This document shows, piece after piece, positions 1 to 7,197 of a stretch of 16,594 bases of DNA. The DNA is taken from assembly GCA_001701105.1 (NCBI GenBank), contig DAAI01000058.1, positions 20,142 to 36,735 of the forward strand, in the 5' to 3' direction. The DNA is from Bacteroidales bacterium GP1 (GTDB taxonomy: Bacteria; Bacteroidota; Bacteroidia; Bacteroidales; Muribaculaceae). The notes beneath the pieces were generated by a model that saw nothing but the letters and a program-made list of their open reading frames with translations, was not told the DNA's origin and did no database searches. The position numbers were made by a program, and so were the translations under genes. How positions within the stretch are numbered: the stretch's first letter is position 1; the number at the start of each line of letters is the position of its first letter.

Positions 1-353
1 GCGAAGGTATCTTCTCCACGAAATTCCTCATTCATCAATTCTGCCATCTTGGAAGGAACATTATGCTTCAAGGCGGCGCATTGGTTAACAAGGATATTCC
101 TCCATTCGTTAAGGCTGCCAGAGAGCCGATATCATATGTTGGCCTGAATTCCATCGGCTTGCATCGTAACGGTTTTACGGAGGAGCAAATAAAACAGATA
201 TCCGATACTTACAGGGTGCTCTATCTCTCCGACCTCAATGTCACCAACGCTATCAAGCTGATAGAAGAGACTGTTCCGGAGTCAGAGCTGCGCAATGAAA
301 TTATCGATTTTGTGAATCATTCCGAGCGTGGCATAATCCGTTCAGCCATTTAA
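1..353 (+). CDS. lpxA: UDP-N-acetylglucosamine O-acyltransferase (LpxA), C-terminal part
   Basis: This is the 3' part of LpxA, the cytoplasmic enzyme that transfers a 3-hydroxyacyl chain from acyl-ACP to UDP-GlcNAc in the first step of lipid A synthesis. The frame is open to the window edge (first full codon at base 3), so the ATG at 63 is internal. The visible protein opens with the last turns of the left-handed beta-helix (HQFCHLG, then MLQGG), where family members carry a conserved active-site His-Gln pair. It continues through the typical linker (DIPPFVKAAREP, then GLNSIGLHRNGF) into the C-terminal helical domain and ends HSERGIIRSAI, a usual LpxA terminus. In Bacteroidetes lpxA usually follows an lpxC-fabZ fusion, which would lie upstream of the window. 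Family assignment is firm; only the N-terminus is missing. Confidence 0.95.
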   Translation, partial: EGIFSTKFLIHQFCHLGRNIMLQGGALVNKDIPPFVKAAREPISYVGLNSIGLHRNGFTEEQIKQISDTYRVLYLSDLNVTNAIKLIEETVPESELRNEIIDFVNHSERGIIRSAI

Positions 354-490
354 AGACTTAAATCGCCCGGTATTGATAATAGTCTTTGACCTCGATAATA
401 TTGGCTTATCTTGAGGCCGGGGGAGCCGACATTGCAAATTGATTGGTGGCGAGGGCAACCTTACTGCCTGCAAACAAAAATGATAAAAGG

Positions 491-519
491 AGGCGAACAC
501 GAATGATTCGGGTCCGCCT
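491..519. terminator. Probable bidirectional terminator between lpxA and the M56 peptidase gene
   Basis: There is a 29-bp imperfect hairpin: AGGCG, AC and CGAA on the left pair with TTCG, GT and CGCCT on the right around a TGA loop, with two mismatches. It lies between two genes that converge on it. On the minus strand the stem is followed by CCTTTTATCATTTTT, a usable U-rich tail for the M56 transcript; on the plus strand the tail is weaker. The rest of 354-604 holds no credible gene. Confidence 0.5.
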
Positions 520-604
520 TCTGCTTCATTTATCAATCCCACTACCCCCTTGTGAAGTTACATCGGCAATGAATATATGCCGGCAGGGACAAGTGGAGAT
601 ATAT

Positions 605-2038
605 CTATGGTTTGCTTGTAATTCTAATTTCGTTTTTCTGGCGATCGATGGTAATGGCAGCTATGTCATCTGATGTAAGGCTTTCCATTGTGGCCTCGCC
701 GATCTTTTTACCATCGAGATAAATGTCACATTCATTAAGCATCAGCGCTTTGATTCCTTTGGAATCTTTTAACGAGGTAATGCTGCCGTCCTTAGAGTCT
801 ATCGACAGAGTTTGTGCATTATTGAAGAAATTGTCGAGCATGAAGGGTATTTTTTCGCCATTCACGTTGATAGTCATGCTCGAGTTTTCAAACTCGCTGA
901 TGAATGGGAAAGTAACGGTAATGATGGCAGTGCCATTTGTCATATCGCATTTCATTGACTTGGCTTGATAGGTTTTTCCCATTGTAGTGAAAGTGCCGCC
1001 TGAAACAGTAATGTGATCGCCCAGCCCTTTCCCTTTAATGGTGATTGTGGTTACATTACCATTGTTATTCAAGTTTTTAACCTCGAATACCTGAACAACG
1101 GTTTTGCGGTTAGATTTTTTTTCATTACCTTTGTCGATAGAAGCATTCAGGCTGCTGATTGTTGAAACAGCGGCCTGTACTGAAGGCACTGCGGCCACTC
1201 CGAGTGCCAAGGCAAGTACAGGCACAAGTGCAAGGGCTTTGATTTTTTGCCCGGCACCACTTTTTTCTTTGTACATCATGGTGATACGTTTTTTAAGTTT
1301 ACTATGATTAAGGCTGTTGGTTAAGGACGGGAATCTGGCACCAACAGCTTTTCTTATCAATAATTTCTGGTATTGCCGCACATCGTAACCGCTATCGATA
1401 ACGGCCATGTCGGCTTGATATTCATGTACGAGCATAAGTTCATCGCGCATCAGCCATGATGCCGGATTGAACCAATTGATAATGCACACTATTTGCGCGA
1501 TAATAAGATCCAACCAATGCCACGAAGCAATATGCGTCTTTTCGTGAAGTAGGATCACGGAACCATTATCATTATAATCAGATTCATTAATTACCACATA
1601 TTTCATCCAGCTGAAAGGAGAGAATTTGTCATCGGGCGTGAGAATGAGGGTATGTCCGGCCCGGTGTATTTTCTTGCCTGAATGAATTAATATATATAAG
1701 CGAAGCCATGTAAATATAGTCTTCATTGTCACGACAGCCATTCCGGCGATAAATGTCCATATTATGATGACTCCCCATATGGGTGTCTCAGTCGGCTCAT
1801 TTAAATTGATTATGTCAAGCGCATAGAGCCTGGCTTCGGCATCATTAGCAGAATTTGAAAATAAAGCATTCAACGGATATTGCACCGGCACTACACTGAA
1901 AGAAACGACATATATAAAAAGCAATATGACCCTATTATAATTGTGCTGATTATCTCTCGCCAAAAGTAAGCGATAGGAGGAGTACAAGGCAAGCATTATA
2001 ATGCCGCTGATAATTGAGTAGGATAAAAACTTTCCCAT
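605..2038 (-). CDS. M56-family (BlaR1/MecR1-like) membrane metallopeptidase, antirepressor of the BlaI pair
   Basis: This is an inner-membrane zinc peptidase of the BlaR1/MecR1 type (477 aa). Such proteins sense an envelope signal and relieve repression by a BlaI-family repressor, which is encoded 1 bp upstream here. Visible features are transmembrane segments near residues 4-25, 35-55 and 86-115, the zinc motif HEKTH at 165-169 and the distal glutamate in HEYQAD (E206) after the NPASWLMRDEL segment. A fourth membrane helix lies at about 266-290. The periplasmic part (291-477) is not a penicillin-binding domain: it lacks SxxK, SxN and KTG motifs. It is rich in beta-type Thr/Ile/Val alternation and ends with a DGKKIGE / SDDIAAITI module like that seen in many Bacteroidetes M56 proteins. 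Sensing of beta-lactams is therefore unlikely; the real ligand is unknown. The gene is probably cotranscribed with the repressor gene. Confidence 0.88.
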   Translation of the reverse strand: MGKFLSYSIISGIIMLALYSSYRLLLARDNQHNYNRVILLFIYVVSFSVVPVQYPLNALFSNSANDAEARLYALDIINLNEPTETPIWGVIIIWTFIAGMAVVTMKTIFTWLRLYILIHSGKKIHRAGHTLILTPDDKFSPFSWMKYVVINESDYNDNGSVILLHEKTHIASWHWLDLIIAQIVCIINWFNPASWLMRDELMLVHEYQADMAVIDSGYDVRQYQKLLIRKAVGARFPSLTNSLNHSKLKKRITMMYKEKSGAGQKIKALALVPVLALALGVAAVPSVQAAVSTISSLNASIDKGNEKKSNRKTVVQVFEVKNLNNNGNVTTITIKGKGLGDHITVSGGTFTTMGKTYQAKSMKCDMTNGTAIITVTFPFISEFENSSMTINVNGEKIPFMLDNFFNNAQTLSIDSKDGSITSLKDSKGIKALMLNECDIYLDGKKIGEATMESLTSDDIAAITIDRQKNEIRITSKP

Positions 2039-2039
2039 G

Positions 2040-2417
2040 TCATTTGTTTTTGTTGTCTATAAGTTCGAGCAATTCTCTTAATTCCTCAGCCGAAATTTTT
2101 TCTTCAGCCACAAGCGTTGAGACGGCTCCAAAATAGCTCCCTCCAAAATAGTTCTTAATAAGATTGCCGAAACTGCGTTTTCTGAACTCATCTTTTTCTG
2201 CTATGGCATGATAAATGTATGTGCCGCTGCTTTCTGAATGACCGGCGAAATCCTTGGCCTCTAATCGCCGCATCACGGTGGAGAGCGTATTGAAATGAGG
2301 TTTCGGTTCCGGGTATAGATCCACGAGTCGACTGATCGTTATGGGGCCATATTCCCAGAGGTATTGCATCAGTTCCTCTTCCTTGGGGGTAAGTTGGTCT
2401 TTCTTCGTTTTTTTCAT
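2040..2417 (-). CDS. BlaI/MecI-family transcriptional repressor
   Basis: This is a 125-aa winged-helix repressor of the BlaI/MecI/CopY family, a dimeric DNA-binding protein normally inactivated by its partner M56 peptidase. The N-terminal domain (about residues 8-80) starts LTPKEEELMQYLWEYGPITI and has the recognition helix in HFNTLSTVMRRLEAKDF, followed by a wing (SGTYIYHAI). The C-terminal dimerisation helices run through FGNLIKNYFGGSYFGAV to EELRELLELI. The ATG at 2417 is preferred over one nine codons upstream because it gives the usual family N-terminus (MKKTKKDQLTPKEEE) and because the upstream ATG would place the proximal operator inside the coding region. It is followed after one base by the M56 gene, so the two form an operon. 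Two 16-bp inverted repeats in its promoter are the obvious candidates for its own binding sites. Confidence 0.92.
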   Translation of the reverse strand: MKKTKKDQLTPKEEELMQYLWEYGPITISRLVDLYPEPKPHFNTLSTVMRRLEAKDFAGHSESSGTYIYHAIAEKDEFRKRSFGNLIKNYFGGSYFGAVSTLVAEEKISAEELRELLELIDNKNK

Positions 2418-2433
2418 AACTATTATTGTAGTT
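2418..2433. promoter_or_regulatory. BlaI-type operator 1, touching the blaI start codon
   Basis: AACTATTATTGTAGTT is an inverted repeat AACTA-N6-TAGTT that ends directly against the blaI ATG. It has the same half sites and spacing as the repeat at 2452-2467, and its start lies 34 bp from the start of that copy, roughly three helical turns. It resembles known BlaI/MecI operators in having TACA/TGTA-type cores. The role is inferred from sequence and position. Confidence 0.75.
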
Positions 2434-2441
2434 TTATGGCA

Positions 2442-2472
2442 CAAAGATAATAACTATTTTTGTAGTTACAAG
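2442..2472 (-). promoter_or_regulatory. Bacteroidetes-type promoter of the blaI-M56 operon
   Basis: Read on the minus strand, TATCTTTG (2449-2442) matches the Bacteroidetes -7 consensus TAnnTTTG exactly. CTTG (2472-2469), 19 bp further upstream, matches three of four positions of the -33 element TTTG. Initiation would fall near 2435, leaving a leader of only about 18 nt that is largely operator 1. Operator 2 fills the spacer between the two boxes. Confidence 0.7.
2452..2467. promoter_or_regulatory. BlaI-type operator 2, inside the promoter spacer
   Basis: AACTATTTTTGTAGTT is a second AACTA-N6-TAGTT dyad; with its flanks it extends to TAACTA-N6-TAGTTA (2451-2468). It lies wholly between the -33 and -7 boxes of the blaI promoter, so repressor bound here would block RNA polymerase. 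A further single half site (AACTA at 2490-2494) lacks the matching right half. Confidence 0.75.
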
Positions 2473-2640
2473 TTCAGTCCCTACAATTTAACTATTTTTT
2501 AACATTTAATGAAGGGAAACGAATGCACTTCTGCGGGTAATGATAGCATAGAATTAATTTCCGGAGATAGTAATGATTTTTTCGATTAAGATGTCTTATA
2601 TAAAAAAGATTCAATAAATGAGGAGTATGGCAGGCGTTTT

Positions 2641-2654
2641 TCAACATATGTTGA
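2641..2654. promoter_or_regulatory. Perfect 14-bp palindrome, candidate operator
   Basis: TCAACATATGTTGA is a perfect palindrome ending 22 bp before the -7 box of the downstream gene. That position suits an activator or repressor binding site. The factor that binds it is unknown. Confidence 0.4.
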
Positions 2655-2676
2655 TTAAATAGTCGTCGCAAATATC

Positions 2677-2684
2677 TAACTTTG
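2677..2684 (+). promoter_or_regulatory. Promoter -7 box of the outer-membrane protein operon
   Basis: TAACTTTG matches TAnnTTTG and lies 76 bp before the ATG at 2761. A TTG (2651-2653) that could act as -33 element is 23 bp upstream, slightly farther than the usual 19-21 bp, so the promoter may be weak or need an activator. Confidence 0.5.
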
Positions 2685-2760
2685 CAGCGTTAGGGATCTG
2701 ATAATAGCGGTCTTATCGGATATTCAATAGCTCTCATAATAATTAATAACTTAATCAATA

Positions 2761-4860
2761 ATGAAAATAAGATTGATTATATTGGGTAAAAGCATTCTAT
2801 GTGCAATGGTGATGATGGCGCAAAATATTGCATCGGATACGCTTAACGCACGGAATCTGAATGAAATAGTGATAGAAGCGTCAAATCAAAATATTAAAGG
2901 AGATGTGACGACATATATTCCTCTTGCACGTCAGAAAAATTCCTCGCAGAATGCTGTGGCCCTGCTTTCCCAGATGTCAATACCGCAGTTGGATGTTGAC
3001 CCTATTACCCAGACAGTAAAGACTACTCATGGAGAGAATGTAACCATCTTTATAAATTATGTTCCGGCCTCAACTGAAGATTTGCGGGGTATGCGTACCC
3101 AAGATGTTAAGAAGGTTGAATACTACCTGCATCCATCGGATCCTCGTTTTCAAGGAGCAAAATACGTAATAAACTTTATTATGCAGCAATATGAGTGGGG
3201 TGGCTATACGAAACTCAATGCCGATAAATGGTTGGGTGTTGACCGAACATCCGGATCCATATATTCCAAAATGACTTATAAAAAAGTTACATTTGATGTT
3301 TTTGCAGATGAAATTTATCTGATAAACCGACATATCGGTCAGAATACCACTGAGAAATTTAACTTCACGGATTTCAACGGAGATGGGCCATTGAGCGTAA
3401 TTCGGAAGTCGGAAATGAAATCCGGTAATTATCGGAACAACAGCAATGATATTAGCTTCCGGGCATTATATGATTCTGAAAACATACAAATATCCAACCG
3501 CATCTCATATAGTCTGACCAATATTCCGCATAACGATTTATCAAACAGCTTGTCGTATACATCTCCATTATTCCAAAATTCAGAATCATCTACAATTGCA
3601 TCCTCAAGAGATTGGGCATTGAATTATATGGGGGAATATTTCTTTATGCTGTCCAAGCAGTTGGCTTTAAACATAGACGCATCTTATACATACGGACACA
3701 ATCTATCCAATTCTCATTATGTAATTCAAGATGAATTGTCTATAGTTAACAATGCGGAGGAAAATATCCACAAATTCTCCACTTATCTGCATTTTAATTG
3801 GAATCCGGACAAATCAAACCAATTCTTTACTAATTTTGGTATTCAGCACAGTTGGAATATGATTGATTATTTGGGTAATTCCCCATCTGTACAGACATAT
3901 GATGTGGGTGTATATTTTCTGGGGCAGAACTATCAGCATATTTTCAATGAGAAATGGAATGTAGGCTGTGGCTTGGCATGGATATGGGAAACCAACAGAA
4001 TTTCGGGTGTAAATGCCGATAATAATTTTCCTCAGACAAACATAAATGCCACCTGGACGCCGGATAAGAAGAATCTATTGTATTTTTCAGCTAATTATGG
4101 TTCAATGTTTCCCGATGCTTCTCAGAAAAGTCCTAATATGCTTCGTCAGGATGAATTGATGTGGTACAAGGGGACGCCTGAATTGAAAGATTACAAATAT
4201 ACAAATGCACTGCTGTCCTATACATGGTTGCCCGACAATCGTTGGCAAATCACTGCTGATGCGTATTTCGGGTACATTAAAAACAGGTGTGTCACTCTAT
4301 ATTCTCCTACCGCTCCAAATGGAGCAATGCTTCGGCAATATTTCAATGGTGGAGATTATTTCAGTGATTACATAGGAATAAATGCTACCGGAAAATTCTT
4401 CGGAGGTAAACTTATTGCAAAATTACGTCCGCAATTCTGGATCCGAAAAACCACCGGTGATTATGCATGGAACAGCAATCAGTTGACTTGCAGTGCGCAA
4501 CTCACATATTATTTCGGGAATTTCTATTTATTTGGGTGGTATATGACACCAAGTAAATACCAAGAAATTCACAGTGGCATAATCAGCAGCACGCCATCAA
4601 GATATCAGATTCAGTTCGGCTGGGGTAAAGGAGGCTGGCAGATCATGGCTTCTGCAAATAATTTCTTTCATACCTCATGGGAAGAGTCGAATGAATCTAT
4701 CACAAGTAAGTTTTATTCTTTCGATAGTACGAAATATGGGACACAGCAACATTCACGCTATACTATTTCTGTTACCTATACAATAGGATACGGAAAGAAA
4801 TTGCAGCGCAAAGATGAAATATCATCCACTGGCACAGCCGAATCAGCTATTCTGAAATAA
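2761..4860 (+). CDS. Outer-membrane beta-barrel protein with plug-like N-terminus (PF14905-type)
   Basis: This is a 699-aa protein predicted to form a large outer-membrane barrel. A signal peptide (about residues 1-25) is followed by LNEIVIEAS (33-41), which resembles the LNEVVVTA segment at the start of TonB-receptor plugs. A plug-like region runs to about residue 140 (VTIFINYVPAS, then DVKKVEYYLHPSDPRF and YVINFIM). From about residue 146 onward there are alternating aromatic/polar strands ending ISVTYTIGYGKKLQRK, a terminus common in the outer-membrane beta-barrel family. The protein lacks the carboxypeptidase-like regulatory domain usually found ahead of the plug in Bacteroidetes receptors, and no clear TonB box is visible. 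Substrate is unknown. It is the first gene of a three-gene cluster with a secreted protein and a thioredoxin-like protein (gaps of 61 and 54 bp), and is divergent from the BlaI/M56 pair. Confidence 0.85.
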   Translation: MKIRLIILGKSILCAMVMMAQNIASDTLNARNLNEIVIEASNQNIKGDVTTYIPLARQKNSSQNAVALLSQMSIPQLDVDPITQTVKTTHGENVTIFINYVPASTEDLRGMRTQDVKKVEYYLHPSDPRFQGAKYVINFIMQQYEWGGYTKLNADKWLGVDRTSGSIYSKMTYKKVTFDVFADEIYLINRHIGQNTTEKFNFTDFNGDGPLSVIRKSEMKSGNYRNNSNDISFRALYDSENIQISNRISYSLTNIPHNDLSNSLSYTSPLFQNSESSTIASSRDWALNYMGEYFFMLSKQLALNIDASYTYGHNLSNSHYVIQDELSIVNNAEENIHKFSTYLHFNWNPDKSNQFFTNFGIQHSWNMIDYLGNSPSVQTYDVGVYFLGQNYQHIFNEKWNVGCGLAWIWETNRISGVNADNNFPQTNINATWTPDKKNLLYFSANYGSMFPDASQKSPNMLRQDELMWYKGTPELKDYKYTNALLSYTWLPDNRWQITADAYFGYIKNRCVTLYSPTAPNGAMLRQYFNGGDYFSDYIGINATGKFFGGKLIAKLRPQFWIRKTTGDYAWNSNQLTCSAQLTYYFGNFYLFGWYMTPSKYQEIHSGIISSTPSRYQIQFGWGKGGWQIMASANNFFHTSWEESNESITSKFYSFDSTKYGTQQHSRYTISVTYTIGYGKKLQRKDEISSTGTAESAILK

Positions 4861-4921
4861 TACAGTCGTGTTGCGGGATCAATTCTGAGATAAATAATGT
4901 ATTACGATTAATATTGTGTAT

Positions 4922-5983
4922 ATGAAAAGATTCTTTTTGGCATTTATGCTATTCCCTCTTGCAGCTTTCGCTGGCATTCGGGATTGGGATTATACACCTT
5001 TCATCAAATATTCGGGTGAATATCCGGGTGATATGATAAAGCAGGGAGCGAATTTTGATCTGCTTCTCAATCTTTGGCAAGAGCCAAAATCAATGGAAGA
5101 ATTAAAAAAGGTAGGGTTCGATTTTGCGGCAGTCGATACAACATTGCTAAAGACCCAGGGGATGATATATAGTAATCAAGGGATTTACTATTCAGCAATC
5201 CCCTTCATCGACAGCCTTGCGACCTATAAGATAAATGATCTTGCCAAGCAAATAGCCGCCAATATTATCAATAACACTGGGCTGGAGAGGGAGCGCTTCT
5301 TTGAAGTGCTGGACAGTGCGGGACTACGGCAATCAGCTTTTCCCGTGGTACATTCATTTATATTCGATGATATAATATGGGACAAAATTGGAGTGTCGCA
5401 GGAAAAATCTACCATTTGTCGCACCGACAGCATGACTTGGAGTGGACTCTATTATTTCTACAGGCCGGAAACATCGGAAGTTTACGGCACTAATGGCGTG
5501 AGATTAAGCGACAACCATCGGTTTAAATTTGCATGGGGAAATCCATCCAATGCCTATTTATGTACTGTGTTTTACACCTCCAGTATTATTCCAGCGGTGA
5601 GGAATATCCTGAATGGAGAAAATCTCACTGAAGAAATGCTTCAGGACTGCAAGAAATATGGTGTGATAGGTGACGATAATCACTTTAACATTCCGATTCT
5701 CGATGGTAAGGATTCCATCAGCATCGCGGCCGATGAATGGGCAAAGAGTGCAGCAAGGGAATTTAATAATCAGTTTGATGGAGATTCCTTAATGAAAACA
5801 ATGGGGTGGAGAGGCAAATACAATGAAGGTGCCCTTAAAATTATGTTATATCATGTTGTGCTTACTGAAATCGCGGATCTCCTTGATAAATCCGGCATAC
5901 TTCCTGTGCCATCGGTACTGACTTCCGATATTCCATCCGACAAAAGTCTTACAGCTACCATTGCCTATATAACTGTTAAATAA
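4922..5983 (+). CDS. Secreted protein of unknown function
   Basis: The 353-aa product begins MKRFFLAFMLFPLAAFAGIR, a clear signal peptide with a probable signal peptidase I site after AFA, so it is exported but not a lipoprotein. The ATG at 4922 is chosen over a GTG two codons upstream because it places the positive charges and hydrophobic core of the signal correctly. I do not recognise the family. Residues 55-100 (EPKSMEELKKVGFDF, then LLKTQGMIYSNQGIYYSAIPF) show a helix-helix-wing pattern reminiscent of winged-helix folds, followed by a helical stretch; this is a weak resemblance. There are three cysteines (166, 214, 243), possible substrates for the thioredoxin-like protein encoded next. 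It is almost certainly cotranscribed with its neighbours. Confidence 0.8.
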   Translation: MKRFFLAFMLFPLAAFAGIRDWDYTPFIKYSGEYPGDMIKQGANFDLLLNLWQEPKSMEELKKVGFDFAAVDTTLLKTQGMIYSNQGIYYSAIPFIDSLATYKINDLAKQIAANIINNTGLERERFFEVLDSAGLRQSAFPVVHSFIFDDIIWDKIGVSQEKSTICRTDSMTWSGLYYFYRPETSEVYGTNGVRLSDNHRFKFAWGNPSNAYLCTVFYTSSIIPAVRNILNGENLTEEMLQDCKKYGVIGDDNHFNIPILDGKDSISIAADEWAKSAAREFNNQFDGDSLMKTMGWRGKYNEGALKIMLYHVVLTEIADLLDKSGILPVPSVLTSDIPSDKSLTATIAYITVK

Positions 5984-6037
5984 TTCAGTAAGTAGAGTAA
6001 GACAAAATGATGATATATAAACGATAAGCGAAAGACA

Positions 6038-7183
6038 ATGAATTATCACAAAGAGACAGTTATAATAGTGTTGATGGCGATGTTAGGACCCATCTCATGT
6101 GCATCATCCAGAAAGCTGGCCACGCAACCGATAACCAATACTGGTATTCATATCACTTTTACCGGAGATCAGATAGCAGATACGGTCTATGTAACAGTGG
6201 CGCCGATCCCTATTGATACTACTCTTTTCCTGAATGAATATGTGGAGTCAATTGATAATGGGCATACCAAAGCATTCGCGGTGAAAGATAAGGAGGTTCA
6301 TATATTTCCTGAGATCGTGCCGAGTGTCTATAAAATAACTTGCGATTATTACTCCCTATCGTCATATTATATGCGGCCTGATGATCATCTGAATATGGAA
6401 ATCCGCAGTCTTAGTCCGGCTCAATATACTGTCACGGGAGGGATATATTCAGAGATTCCCTATGCCAATGAATTCTATCATCTGAATCCAAAGTTGTATA
6501 AAATTTCACGTTATAAGCTGACCGAGCATGAGTTGGATTCTCTTACTGCGAATATGAAGGTGCTTATCGATAGAATGATGAAGGCATCGGATATCGAAAC
6601 CGCCACGCGTCTGATACCGCTTCTTGACTCTGACTTTGCAAAATATGCGTACGATAGGCTCCCTATCGGTTCGGAAAATTCGCTATATTATACGTATGCC
6701 CGTGCCATCCTCAATACATCTATCAGAAAGAAGGAACAGCAAGCATTGATGGAACATTCGCTGGATACACAGGAACCCCTTCCGGATCTCAACTTTACCA
6801 GTCTTGACAGACAGGAATTCCAGCTTTCTTCCTTGAGAGGAAAATGGGTCATACTCGACTTCTGGGCTTCATGGTGCGGACCGTGCAAGAGAGGATTCCG
6901 GATTATGAAAGATATTTATTCCAGAAATTTCGATAGAATGGAGGTAGTGGCGATAGCCTGTGGCGACCATGAAGAGATATGGAGAAAAATGATAGAAGAA
7001 CTTGAGTTGCCCTGGATAAATCTGCTCGCCCCGGCTCCAGACGTTAATGATGGGACAGTGGCCGGATTCCCGATCGGAGGTTATCCTACTAAAATTGTGA
7101 TAGACCCGACTGGAAGGATGCGGGAATATGTAGTGGGAGAAGATGATGCATTTTATATGAAGTTAGAAAAAATGATGAAATAA
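6038..7183 (+). CDS. Probable lipoprotein with C-terminal thioredoxin-like (TlpA/AhpC-TSA) domain
   Basis: This 381-aa envelope protein is predicted to be a thiol-disulfide oxidoreductase. The N-terminus has a hydrophobic stretch (7-19) and Cys21 in GPISC, a loose lipobox, so it is probably lipidated. Residues 35-230 form a less conserved domain like the N-terminal regions of Bacteroidetes TlpA-type proteins. The thioredoxin domain (about 245-381) includes LPDLNFTSLDRQEFQLSSL, the redox motif WCGPC at 279-283 (FWASWCGPCKRG) and the expected cis-proline at residue 350 (GGYPTKIVIDPTGR). These proteins usually reduce or repair disulfides in the periplasm or at the outer membrane. It is the last gene of the cluster, and only 14 bp separate it from the convergent Crp/Fnr-type gene. 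A partner could be the upstream secreted protein; this is inference. Confidence 0.9.
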   Translation: MNYHKETVIIVLMAMLGPISCASSRKLATQPITNTGIHITFTGDQIADTVYVTVAPIPIDTTLFLNEYVESIDNGHTKAFAVKDKEVHIFPEIVPSVYKITCDYYSLSSYYMRPDDHLNMEIRSLSPAQYTVTGGIYSEIPYANEFYHLNPKLYKISRYKLTEHELDSLTANMKVLIDRMMKASDIETATRLIPLLDSDFAKYAYDRLPIGSENSLYYTYARAILNTSIRKKEQQALMEHSLDTQEPLPDLNFTSLDRQEFQLSSLRGKWVILDFWASWCGPCKRGFRIMKDIYSRNFDRMEVVAIACGDHEEIWRKMIEELELPWINLLAPAPDVNDGTVAGFPIGGYPTKIVIDPTGRMREYVVGEDDAFYMKLEKMMK

Positions 7184-7197
7184 TAGGGGGGCGGTGT

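Larger units (their letters stand above)
2473..2760. other. Divergent intergenic region upstream of the outer-membrane protein gene
   Basis: Together with 2418-2472 this makes a gap of 343 bp between the divergent blaI and outer-membrane protein genes. The left half carries the blaI promoter and its operators. The stretch 2500-2640 is AT-rich and shows no convincing gene, repeat or RNA. The right half holds a perfect 14-bp palindrome, a TAnnTTTG promoter box and a leader of about 70 nt with a small hairpin (CTGATAA 2698-2704 with TTATCGG 2713-2719). No complete AACTA-N6-TAGTT operator is seen on the outer-membrane protein side. Confidence 0.7.

Noticed and set aside
342..673. Two short overlapping open frames (66 aa minus, 76 aa plus) between lpxA and the M56 gene
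   Set aside because: They overlap each other, the terminator hairpin and the ends of the flanking genes, and have no start signal or protein-like composition.
605..2417. Beta-lactam resistance locus (true blaI-blaR1)
   Set aside because: The M56 protein has no penicillin-binding domain and no beta-lactamase or PBP gene is adjacent, so the resistance reading is not supported.
2490..2505. Possible third BlaI-type operator (AACTA followed by A/T-rich sequence)
   Set aside because: Only the left half is present; the right half reads AACAT instead of TAGTT.
7184..7197. G-rich 14-bp gap between convergent genes as a terminator or G-quadruplex
   Set aside because: There is a single G run with no second arm and no four-tract pattern.
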